Assembly: GCA_013331125.1 (NCBI GenBank) | Contig: DUGW01000104.1 | Span: 4,293 to 13,829, forward strand | Source of the DNA: Candidatus Woesearchaeota archaeon | GTDB lineage: Archaea; Nanoarchaeota; Nanoarchaeia; Woesearchaeales; UBA11576 | Length of the DNA: 9,537 nucleotides | Direction: 5' to 3' | Part shown: positions 1-4,897 of the stretch, in pieces | Numbering within the stretch: position 1 is the stretch's first letter | How the letters are laid out: each line of letters starts with the position of its first letter | The notes under the pieces: model-generated | What the model was told of the DNA's origin: nothing | Databases searched by the model: none | What the model saw: only the letters and a program-made list of their open reading frames with translations | Position numbers and translations under genes: made by a program

Positions 1-764
1 GCCATCATCGCTGCCATGGTCTCTTCCATCCCTATCATCCTTTTCTCATACGCGTTTATCTGCGCTATGAGTCCCTGTCTCTCTGTCTTTGACCATGCTG
101 AGACTCCCCATCTGAGCTCGTACCTGCACATGTCTTCTTTGCATTCGCAGCTTGTCTCTTTCAGCCGTGCCTCTTTCTTCTTGAACAGCAGCGGCATCGC
201 GCTGAGCATCCCTTGTGTTATCAGGCAGTTGTTCCTCATCACTTTCCTGCCTTCCTCTTCCCCGAACATCGTCAGGTATTTCTTGACCTGTTGTTCTTTT
301 GTCTTCCTTGTCACCACTGCGTATCCTCTCTTTTTCCTCTCCACTCCCATGTCGAGTACGCTGTTGTAGTTCGGGTTTACGCTCAGTATCCTGTCGACTA
401 TCTGTCCCATCGTGAAGAACTTGCTTACCCAGAACATTGTCGTGCTGCTCTTCACCCCTTCATCTATCGCCCTTTTTCCGAGCTCCAGGTAGAAATCTTC
501 TCCGTGCAGTCTCAGCATGTGCTGTGCTATCTCGTAGGCTGCTATCAGGACCTCTTCTCCTATCATCTGCGCGACTCCTCTGTCTGTCCTGTCATCCACC
601 ACGCTGAAGAAATATTCTGGGTCTTTGATGAACTCTCCCAGCTCCCGCCTGAACTGTTCCCTGTCTACCTCTGATGTCCAGTCATCCACTGACCTTACGA
701 ACCGCACCGATACTTCCGGGCTTTCGAAAGGGTCTGTCTTCACTATGTGTTCCAGTAGGCTCAT
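1..764 (-). CDS. Sensor-like protein with Cys-rich ligand-domain motif, 3'-truncated by window edge
   Basis: This frame starts at ATG 764 and stays open to base 1, giving 254 residues without the C-terminus. It begins MSLLEHIVKT and is largely helical. The stretch at about residues 62-200 (AQMIGEEVLIAAYEIAQHML onward) and the motif CECKEDMCRYELRW (206-219) recall the small-molecule-binding domains of the V4R/heme-NO-binding-associated type, which end in a C-x-C-x4-C-[RK]-[FY] strand and precede signalling output domains. From residue 226 the chain turns into a Met/Glu/Lys-rich helix, probably a coiled coil leading to an output domain outside the window. No PAS, kinase or cyclase motif is visible here, so the role is inferred. 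Plus-strand frames over this stretch are Ser/Leu/Phe-rich shadows. An in-frame TTG at 779 is an alternative start. Codons favour AGG, ATA, ACA and GGA, as in the other minus-strand genes. The reading frame is certain; the family is tentative. Confidence 0.72.
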   Translation of the reverse strand, partial: MSLLEHIVKTDPFESPEVSVRFVRSVDDWTSEVDREQFRRELGEFIKDPEYFFSVVDDRTDRGVAQMIGEEVLIAAYEIAQHMLRLHGEDFYLELGKRAIDEGVKSSTTMFWVSKFFTMGQIVDRILSVNPNYNSVLDMGVERKKRGYAVVTRKTKEQQVKKYLTMFGEEEGRKVMRNNCLITQGMLSAMPLLFKKKEARLKETSCECKEDMCRYELRWGVSAWSKTERQGLIAQINAYEKRMIGMEETMAAMM

Positions 765-820
765 GCCTTTTTTCCCCAAGAATTCCCATTTAATTACCTT
801 TCTATGTCTTTTTCTGTTGC

Positions 821-839
821 GCTTTTAAATCTTATAAAT
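821..839 (-). promoter_or_regulatory. Probable TATA elements of the sensor-like gene
   Basis: On the minus strand this reads GATTTATAAGATTTAAAAGC, with two overlapping archaeal TATA-like boxes. Transcription would start near 800-810, leaving a leader of about 36-45 nt before ATG 764. A box placed after the upstream ligase gene suggests this gene has its own promoter. The stretch 840-899 between the two genes is fairly GC-rich and shows no clear T-tract terminator. Confidence 0.5.
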
Positions 840-899
840 CGTCTCGGCCCGCGCAGCTCCCTGGCGATTGTCCCTTCTTCGCGCACATCCGATATTTTC

Positions 900-2411
900 T
901 CATTCGTGCTGCAGTATGAATTTGTGTTTCAGCCTTAGATTGTCTACTGCGAACGGTCCGCTGTCCATCTTGTACAGTTCCACGTTAGGCTTCAGGCTCT
1001 TGTTGTTCTCGTATGATTCCTTGTAGTCTGCGTTCAGCCTGAGCAGTCCTTTCAGTATCGCCCTTCCGAAGCTTCTCTTGAGCTCTGGCCCGGCGCGTGT
1101 GCCTTTCATCAGCTCTATATGCACTATGAACCTTGCCTTGTGTCTCTTGTCGTATGCCTTCTCTATCATGTAGTTGTTCATCCTGTCTGCGAGTTCTTTG
1201 TTCTCCAGAATGCTCCTCTCTACCTGTTCTGGGAACACGTTCGCTCCGTCGAGTGATATCGTCCCGTCGCTCCTTCCGTAGACGTATAGGAATGGAAGTC
1301 TCATGTCCTCTTCCACTTTCACTCCGTGCCTCTCGAGTTTCTGCATCATCTCTTTGTACCGGAGAACCCCTCCTTCGTCGTGCATCGCGTATTTTATCTT
1401 CGGGCTCGCTATCTTCCTGTCCAGTGCTGTTATCACGAATTCTCTCTTTCCTTTCACGACCTTGTTCTGTATGTAGTGCATCATGGGGTTGTATTGGAAC
1501 AGCATCGGCACCCTCCGCGGGTCGCCGAACAGAGCTTTGCAGAGCTCTTCGTCCTCTGCGCATCTTTTCCTTATCTTCTGCGTGAGTGGTGTCTCGTTCG
1601 CCACCCCTATGTCTATGTCGCTTGATCCGTATGCGCTTACTATCTTCGCCTCTTTCCTTCCCAGCTCGTTGCGTATCTGTTCTTCCCATCCTATCGCTGT
1701 GCCGTCTCCTCCTGTTAGCATGTCTATCCTGTACTTCTTCCAGTCCAGTTCTTTTCTCTCGACGAGCTCTTTGAGGTATTGCGGGTATCCTGCTATGAGG
1801 TATCTCTTGTCCGGTCCGAATGCCTGCAGTGTCTTTATCGTCTTGTCTATGTCTGTCCCTACATTCTTCACCAGTGCGAACCTCTCTACGAGTTCGCAGA
1901 ACTTGACTCCTGTCGCCCATGCTCCTGAGCTCCAGCAGCTTATCACCATGTAGTCTCCTTCTCCGATTATGTGCCTGAACAGGAACCTTATCGTCTTTGT
2001 GAGCTTCTCTTCCTCTTTCACTGACCTTATCCAGTTTGTCGGCACTCCTGTGCTTCCGCTGCTCTCGTCTATGTTCCCTGCTTTCGGGAATTTTCCTCCT
2101 GTGCATCTGCTCTCTATGCTGTACTTCCTTACGTATCTGTCCTTGTCTGTTATCGGCACTATCCCATCGAAGAATTCCATGTTCTTTACCTGGCCTGGTT
2201 TTAGGTTATGCTCCTTGAGGAACTTCTTGTACGCAGGCACCTTCCTTGCCGCTCTCCTGAATGCTGCCATCGCCTTCTTCTGTGATATCGCTTCCAGGAG
2301 TTCCGGGTCTGATCCCTGTAGGAACTTCCTTGTCTTCTCGTAGTCGTCCAGGATGCTGTTCTCTATCCTGTCCAGCAGCCACATAGGTGCCAGTTTCACC
2401 ATCTTTTTCAT
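900..2411 (-). CDS. Phenylacetate-CoA ligase-like (PaaK/CapK family) adenylate-forming enzyme
   Basis: This 503-residue protein of the ANL superfamily activates a carboxylate with ATP, usually to form an acyl-CoA; the substrate is unknown. The phosphate-binding A3 loop SSGSTGVPT is at 117-125, the A5 motif AYGSSDID at 260-267, the hinge motif GRSDG at 379-383 and GANVFPEQVE at 389-398. The last matches the GVNVFP strand that marks PaaK and coenzyme F390 synthetase-like proteins. It is longer than the usual 430-440 residue PaaK; the extra length includes an insertion after A5 (about 270-300). A5 carries Asp where PaaK has Glu. The start at ATG 2411 (MKKMVKLAPMW) is chosen because a TATA box lies 26 nt before it, giving a leaderless mRNA; a longer open frame to 2585 would cross the promoter and the divergent CBS gene. 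TGA is at 902-900. A long Arg-rich frame on the same strand is a shadow. Family is confident, substrate not. Confidence 0.9.
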   Translation of the reverse strand: MKKMVKLAPMWLLDRIENSILDDYEKTRKFLQGSDPELLEAISQKKAMAAFRRAARKVPAYKKFLKEHNLKPGQVKNMEFFDGIVPITDKDRYVRKYSIESRCTGGKFPKAGNIDESSGSTGVPTNWIRSVKEEEKLTKTIRFLFRHIIGEGDYMVISCWSSGAWATGVKFCELVERFALVKNVGTDIDKTIKTLQAFGPDKRYLIAGYPQYLKELVERKELDWKKYRIDMLTGGDGTAIGWEEQIRNELGRKEAKIVSAYGSSDIDIGVANETPLTQKIRKRCAEDEELCKALFGDPRRVPMLFQYNPMMHYIQNKVVKGKREFVITALDRKIASPKIKYAMHDEGGVLRYKEMMQKLERHGVKVEEDMRLPFLYVYGRSDGTISLDGANVFPEQVERSILENKELADRMNNYMIEKAYDKRHKARFIVHIELMKGTRAGPELKRSFGRAILKGLLRLNADYKESYENNKSLKPNVELYKMDSGPFAVDNLRLKHKFILQHE

Positions 2412-2432
2412 ACTTCTTTCTTTGGCGTGTGT

Positions 2433-2442
2433 CTTTAAATAT
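2433..2442 (-). promoter_or_regulatory. TATA box of the acyl ligase gene (leaderless)
   Basis: The minus strand reads ATATTTAAAG, centred about 26 nt before ATG 2411. That is the spacing at which archaeal transcription starts on the start codon itself. No SD motif precedes the ATG, which agrees with leaderless translation. Confidence 0.6.
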
Positions 2443-2477
2443 CTTTCTGGCAGTATGGTGAGTAGCGGCCGAAAACC

Positions 2478-2491
2478 GTTAATTATTAATA
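2478..2491 (+). promoter_or_regulatory. AT-rich TATA-like element before the first CBS gene
   Basis: GTTAATTATTAATA lies between the divergent ligase and CBS genes. Transcription would start around 2506-2510. That is either leaderless on ATG 2506 or about 28 nt before ATG 2536, which has its own SD. Confidence 0.45.
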
Positions 2492-2535
2492 CCCGTAAAA
2501 ATAATATGTCATCATCAGGGCGCAGAGGGGATACT

Positions 2536-2922
2536 ATGAGATTGAGAGATATCATGAAGGATGCAGACACTGTTGATTCTGACACTACTTTGCAGAAGGC
2601 TGCTGGTCTTATGGCTCAGAACAATATCGGCTGTCTTCTTGTCTTGGTCGATGGTGAGGTCAAGGGCATCATCACTGAGCGGGATGTGATCAAGCAGGTA
2701 GGCAAGGACTCCCGCAGTCTGGAGCATCCTGTGAGTGATTATATGTCCAGGAAGCTTGTCACAGCTGATGCTGACATGGACATCGATGAGGCTGCTGTGA
2801 TCATGAAGAAGAATGGTATCAAGAAGCTCCCCGTAACTGTTGATGATAAGATTGAGGGTATAGTCACCCAGACTGACCTGATTGCGAATGCCGGCGATTT
2901 CAATGATTTTTCAGTCCTCTAG
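2536..2922 (+). CDS. Stand-alone two-CBS-domain protein (copy 1)
   Basis: The 128-residue protein consists only of a pair of CBS motifs, about residues 7-58 and 68-118, with the GxxTxxD signatures GIITERD (44-50) and GIVTQTD (108-114). CBS pairs form a Bateman module that usually binds adenosyl ligands (AMP, ATP, SAM) and regulates a partner; no partner domain is fused here. The start ATG 2536 is chosen because the SD-like AGAGGGG (2524-2530) sits five bases upstream and because it aligns exactly with the start of the next gene. An in-frame ATG at 2506 would add MSSSGRRGDT and cannot be excluded, since the TATA-like element is correctly spaced for it. The protein is about 45% identical without gaps to the neighbour at 3036 (57 of 128 positions, counted by hand), so the two are a tandem duplication. 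It is transcribed divergently from the acyl ligase. The family call is firm; the ligand and target are unknown. Confidence 0.9.
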   Translation: MRLRDIMKDADTVDSDTTLQKAAGLMAQNNIGCLLVLVDGEVKGIITERDVIKQVGKDSRSLEHPVSDYMSRKLVTADADMDIDEAAVIMKKNGIKKLPVTVDDKIEGIVTQTDLIANAGDFNDFSVL

Positions 2923-2968
2923 GCTTCTGCCCGGCAACCCATTGTTAGTCACCATTGGTCACTAGATG

Positions 2969-2980
2969 TTTTATATATTA
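2969..2980 (+). promoter_or_regulatory. TATA box of the second CBS gene
   Basis: TTTTATATATTA is a strong archaeal TATA box; transcription would start near 2999-3001, giving a leader of about 36 nt before ATG 3036. This suggests the second CBS gene has its own promoter. Just upstream, GTCAC occurs twice (2948-2952 and 2958-2962), ten bases apart, inside an imperfect inverted repeat at 2947-2964; a regulator site is possible but weakly supported. Confidence 0.6.
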
Positions 2981-3024
2981 TTTATTTCAAGATTTCTCTG
3001 TTCTTTGATTAGTATCTTTGTTCA

Positions 3025-3030
3025 GGAGGG
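3025..3030 (+). promoter_or_regulatory. Shine-Dalgarno site deciding the CBS copy 2 start
   Basis: GGAGGG is followed by five bases and then ATG 3036. This favours 3036 over the in-frame TTG at 3018. Confidence 0.75.
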
Positions 3031-3035
3031 AAAGT

Positions 3036-3425
3036 ATGAAAGTTAAGGTCTTGATGAATGATGTTATTGCTATCGATGGCGACAGCAGTGTCAAAGAGGC
3101 TGCTGAGCTGATGAAGGAGAATGATATCGGCTGTCTTCTCATCAGTGTTGATGATAAGATCAAGGGTATTCTCACTGAGCGTGACATTGCCCGTGAGATC
3201 GCTGAGGATGTCCTCTATCTTGACAAGAATGTCAGTCAGATAATGAATAGGGGTCTCATCACCATCGATGCTGAGCAGGATGTCAGTGCTGCTGCTAAGC
3301 TGATGTCATCCAAGAACATCAAGAAGCTCCCTGTCACTGTCAAGGGCAGGATTGAGGGTATGATCACGACTACTGATCTTCTGAACAAGGCTGTGCAGTT
3401 CAGGCTTTTCGATTCTCTTGACTGA
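3036..3425 (+). CDS. Stand-alone two-CBS-domain protein (copy 2)
   Basis: The 129-residue protein starts MKVKVLMNDV and contains only two CBS motifs, about residues 7-58 and 68-118, with GILTERD (44-50) and GMITTTD (108-114). By family it is a nucleotide- or SAM-binding regulatory module acting on another protein. It aligns without gaps to the preceding protein over 128 residues. Strictly shared blocks include IGCLL (31-35), TERD (47-50) and IKKLPVTV (95-102). Between them the loops around residues 51-65 and the C-terminal ends have diverged, so the two copies may sense different ligands or form a heterodimer. It has its own TATA box and SD, and it converges with the unrecognised gene at 3485. 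The 59 bases between them show no T-rich terminator. The family is firm; the ligand and partner are unknown. Confidence 0.92.
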   Translation: MKVKVLMNDVIAIDGDSSVKEAAELMKENDIGCLLISVDDKIKGILTERDIAREIAEDVLYLDKNVSQIMNRGLITIDAEQDVSAAAKLMSSKNIKKLPVTVKGRIEGMITTTDLLNKAVQFRLFDSLD

Positions 3426-3484
3426 TGCCTGGCTGCTGACGCCGGCTGTTGTCTGTCACGTGTTATCTGTGATCCGCGCAGTCA

Positions 3485-3910
3485 TCAGTAGGTTGTCTCT
3501 TGGTCTGTATCGTGTCTGCCCGGGCATCTCTTCTGTCTTCCAGGATACCAGCTGAGTGCTCTCAGTATCTCTCCTACCGCCCTTTCGCTTGGATAGGTGA
3601 CGCTCACGTGCGCGTATTGTGATGGCAATTCCAAGATTTCAGGGTCGTGCAGGACTATCCTTCTTATGTTTGTGTCCTGCATCAGCTCGAACCAGTCTTT
3701 CATCCTTCCGTCCTGGCGCCATACTATTGCATAGGGTGGTGGTCCTTCATACTGTTCTATCGGTATGAATTCCAGGCAGTTGCTTGCCACCTCTGTCAGT
3801 CTGTTGACGAGGTCAAGTTCTATCATCTTTGATTCTGGTCCGTGTCCTCCGTGGACTATCACTTTGTTGTTTATTGCTGCATTACTGTATGTTGTTGTCT
3901 TTTCTGTCAT
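3485..3910 (-). CDS. Unrecognised small alpha/beta protein with a structured leader
   Basis: I do not recognise this 141-residue protein. The predicted pattern alternates strands and helices: strand KVIVHGG (16-22), a helix at about 27-43, strand LEFIPIE (46-52), AIVWRQ (62-67), a helix DWFELMQDT (72-80), strand RRIVLHD (83-89), strand HVSVTYP (101-107) and a helix to about 118. This suggests a small Rossmann-like or receiver-like fold without a visible nucleotide-binding loop. The C-terminal 20 residues are polar and probably disordered. There is no signal peptide or membrane segment. ATG 3910 is preceded by GAGGTG seven bases upstream. The frame looks real: it has varied amino-acid composition, a proper SD and its own TATA box at 4000-4010. 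The plus-strand frames over it are Cys/Phe/Leu-rich shadows. It is divergent from the methyltransferase and convergent with the second CBS gene. Function unknown. Confidence 0.72.
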   Translation of the reverse strand: MTEKTTTYSNAAINNKVIVHGGHGPESKMIELDLVNRLTEVASNCLEFIPIEQYEGPPPYAIVWRQDGRMKDWFELMQDTNIRRIVLHDPEILELPSQYAHVSVTYPSERAVGEILRALSWYPGRQKRCPGRHDTDQETTY

Positions 3911-3917
3911 TTCTCAA

Positions 3918-3970
3918 CACCTCAAAATTTATTTTGAGGTCCGCAAAGCTTCTTTGCATCACCTCAAAAT
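3918..3970 (-). promoter_or_regulatory. Three-copy repeat leader with two alternative hairpins around the SD
   Basis: Read on the minus strand, the leader holds ATTTTGAGGT at 3970-3961 (R1), its exact reverse complement ACCTCAAAAT at 3940-3931 (R'), and ATTTTGAGGT again at 3928-3919 (R2). R2 contains the SD GAGGTG (3923-3918) of the gene starting at 3910. R' can pair with R1, enclosing a perfect small hairpin GCAAAG-AAG-CTTTGC at 3957-3943 and leaving the SD free. Or it can pair with R2 across two A's and hide the SD. The TATA box at 4000-4010 would start transcription near 3979, so the RNA would include all three elements. The pairing is seen; a switching function is inferred. The R'/R2 palindrome could instead be a protein-binding operator in DNA. 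Confidence 0.5.
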
Positions 3971-3999
3971 ATCAGGAGTCACTTTTGCCGCTCGCGGTG

Positions 4000-4010
4000 T
4001 ATTATATACT
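4000..4010 (-). promoter_or_regulatory. TATA box of the unrecognised gene at 3485-3910
   Basis: The minus strand reads AGTATATAATA. Transcription would begin near 3979, giving a leader of about 68 nt, unusually long for this window. A weaker box-like GATATTTT at 3973-3966 would give a shorter leader lacking R1. Confidence 0.55.
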
Positions 4011-4030
4011 TTGCCTTTCTGTGCCGAAAA

Positions 4031-4040
4031 CTTTTAATAT
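4031..4040 (+). promoter_or_regulatory. TATA box of the methyltransferase gene (leaderless)
   Basis: CTTTTAATAT is preceded by the A-rich CGAAAA, which resembles a BRE, and is centred 26 nt before ATG 4062. There is no SD, so the mRNA is probably leaderless. The spacing selects ATG 4062 over the in-frame TTG at 4053. Confidence 0.65.
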
Positions 4041-4061
4041 CAATCACAACCATTGCCTTTT

Positions 4062-4880
4062 ATGGCATTGAAAAAGAGGGTTTCTAAGGCTGGCCAGTAT
4101 TATGACAAGATAGCTGACCATTATGAGGAGGACTATTCCAGGGACCCTTATTGGCGCTTATACCATGATATCACCTGGGCTGACATAAAGAGACATCTTC
4201 CTAAGGACAAGAAGTCTCTCATCATCGACGTCGGTGGCGGTACTGGTTTCTGGGCCAGGAAGATAGCCAAGCTTGGCTATGCTGTGGTCGTCACTGACAT
4301 CTCTGAGAAGATGCTTAAGATCGGCAAGGCCAAGGCGAAGAGAGCCGGCCTGAGTAAGCGCATGTTCTTCACCTATGCTGACATCGTCGACATGAAAGAC
4401 CAGAGATCCGGTCGCTATGACCTTGTCATCTGCCAGGGTGATCCTCTCTCTTACTGCTCTGACCAGGGTAAGGCTGCTAAAGAGCTTGTCCGCATAGCCA
4501 AGCCTGGTGCGAAGATGATCGCCAGTGTCGACAATTTCTTCACTGCTGTGCACAGAGGCCTGGCCTATCCTGGCATGCTGAAGAAGCTTCCTGCTCTTGA
4601 GAAGACCCATGTCTCTGATTTCTTTGACATCCATCCTCAGTATAACTTCCTTCCTGAGGAGCTGAAATCTCTGTTCCAGAACAATGGCTGTGAGGTCATC
4701 TCTCTCATCGGCAAGCCTGTCTTTGCCCATCGTTCCTGGCTCAAGGAGAACCCTGACCTCCTGCGCAAGTCCTACAATAAGGTCCTTGCTCTTGAGAAAA
4801 AGTATAATTCCCATCCTTCATTGGTCGGCTCAGGCGGCCATATCCAGATTGTTGTTATGAAGGCCAGGAAGAAGCTCTAG
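4062..4880 (+). CDS. Class I SAM-dependent methyltransferase
   Basis: The 272-residue protein has a Rossmann methyltransferase core: motif I IIDVGGGTGFWA (54-65), the acidic end of strand 2 in VVTDIS (76-81), YADIVDM (105-111) and motif IV DLVICQGDPLSYC (120-132). It transfers a methyl group from S-adenosylmethionine; the acceptor cannot be read from sequence. The N-terminal segment KAGQYYDKIADHYEEDY (9-25) is typical of the broad Methyltransf_11/25 group, which includes ubiquinone/menaquinone-type and small-molecule enzymes. The C-terminal half after about residue 160 would form the acceptor lid. It is a soluble protein. It converges with the DUF1846 gene, with only 17 bases between the stops. 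Its last codons (4822-4855, GSGGHIQIVV) recur almost identically beyond that gene at 6454-6487. Codons end mainly in T or C. Fold confident, substrate unknown. Confidence 0.9.
   Translation: MALKKRVSKAGQYYDKIADHYEEDYSRDPYWRLYHDITWADIKRHLPKDKKSLIIDVGGGTGFWARKIAKLGYAVVVTDISEKMLKIGKAKAKRAGLSKRMFFTYADIVDMKDQRSGRYDLVICQGDPLSYCSDQGKAAKELVRIAKPGAKMIASVDNFFTAVHRGLAYPGMLKKLPALEKTHVSDFFDIHPQYNFLPEELKSLFQNNGCEVISLIGKPVFAHRSWLKENPDLLRKSYNKVLALEKKYNSHPSLVGSGGHIQIVVMKARKKL
4822..4855 (+). repeat. Direct repeat copy A, inside the methyltransferase 3' end
   Basis: These 34 bases beginning TGGTCGGCTCAGGC recur at 6454-6487 in the same orientation with two mismatches. The two copies flank the DUF1846 gene and its promoter, about 1.6 kb apart start to start. 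This copy codes for the conserved C-terminal residues of the methyltransferase. Confidence 0.9.
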
Positions 4881-4897
4881 ATCGCCTTGGCTGGTTC

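Noticed and set aside
16..828. Three overlapping plus-strand frames at the left edge
   Set aside because: They are rich in Ser, Leu, Phe and Cys and lack start signals, while the minus strand has one continuous protein-like frame with a TATA box.
832..903. 23-codon minus-strand frame overlapping the ligase stop (ATGA overlap), and an alternative frame ending in FIRFKSATEKDIER
   Set aside because: Both are very short. The first lacks an SD and ends in the next gene's TATA box; the second has no good start codon before it.
985..2106. 373-codon Arg/Glu-rich open frame on the minus strand inside the acyl ligase
   Set aside because: It is a frame-shifted shadow with extreme Arg/Asp/Glu content and no domain, fully inside a well-supported ANL enzyme in another frame.
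2946..2964. Imperfect inverted/direct repeat of GTCAC before the second CBS promoter
   Set aside because: The arms mismatch and are short; a chance occurrence cannot be excluded, so it is mentioned only with the promoter.
3426..3484. Possible terminator between the convergent CBS and unrecognised genes
   Set aside because: No T-tract and no convincing stem-loop can be seen on either strand.
3882..3959. 25-codon upstream frame (MQRSFADLKINFEVL...) in the leader of the unrecognised gene
   Set aside because: Its only SD-like GAGG is two bases from the ATG, too close, and the sequence is better explained as the R1 repeat plus hairpin; kept only as an alternative reading of the leader.
4158..4814. 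218-codon minus-strand frame antisense to the methyltransferase
   Set aside because: The plus strand carries clear SAM-binding motifs; the antisense frame lacks recognisable motifs and a promoter.
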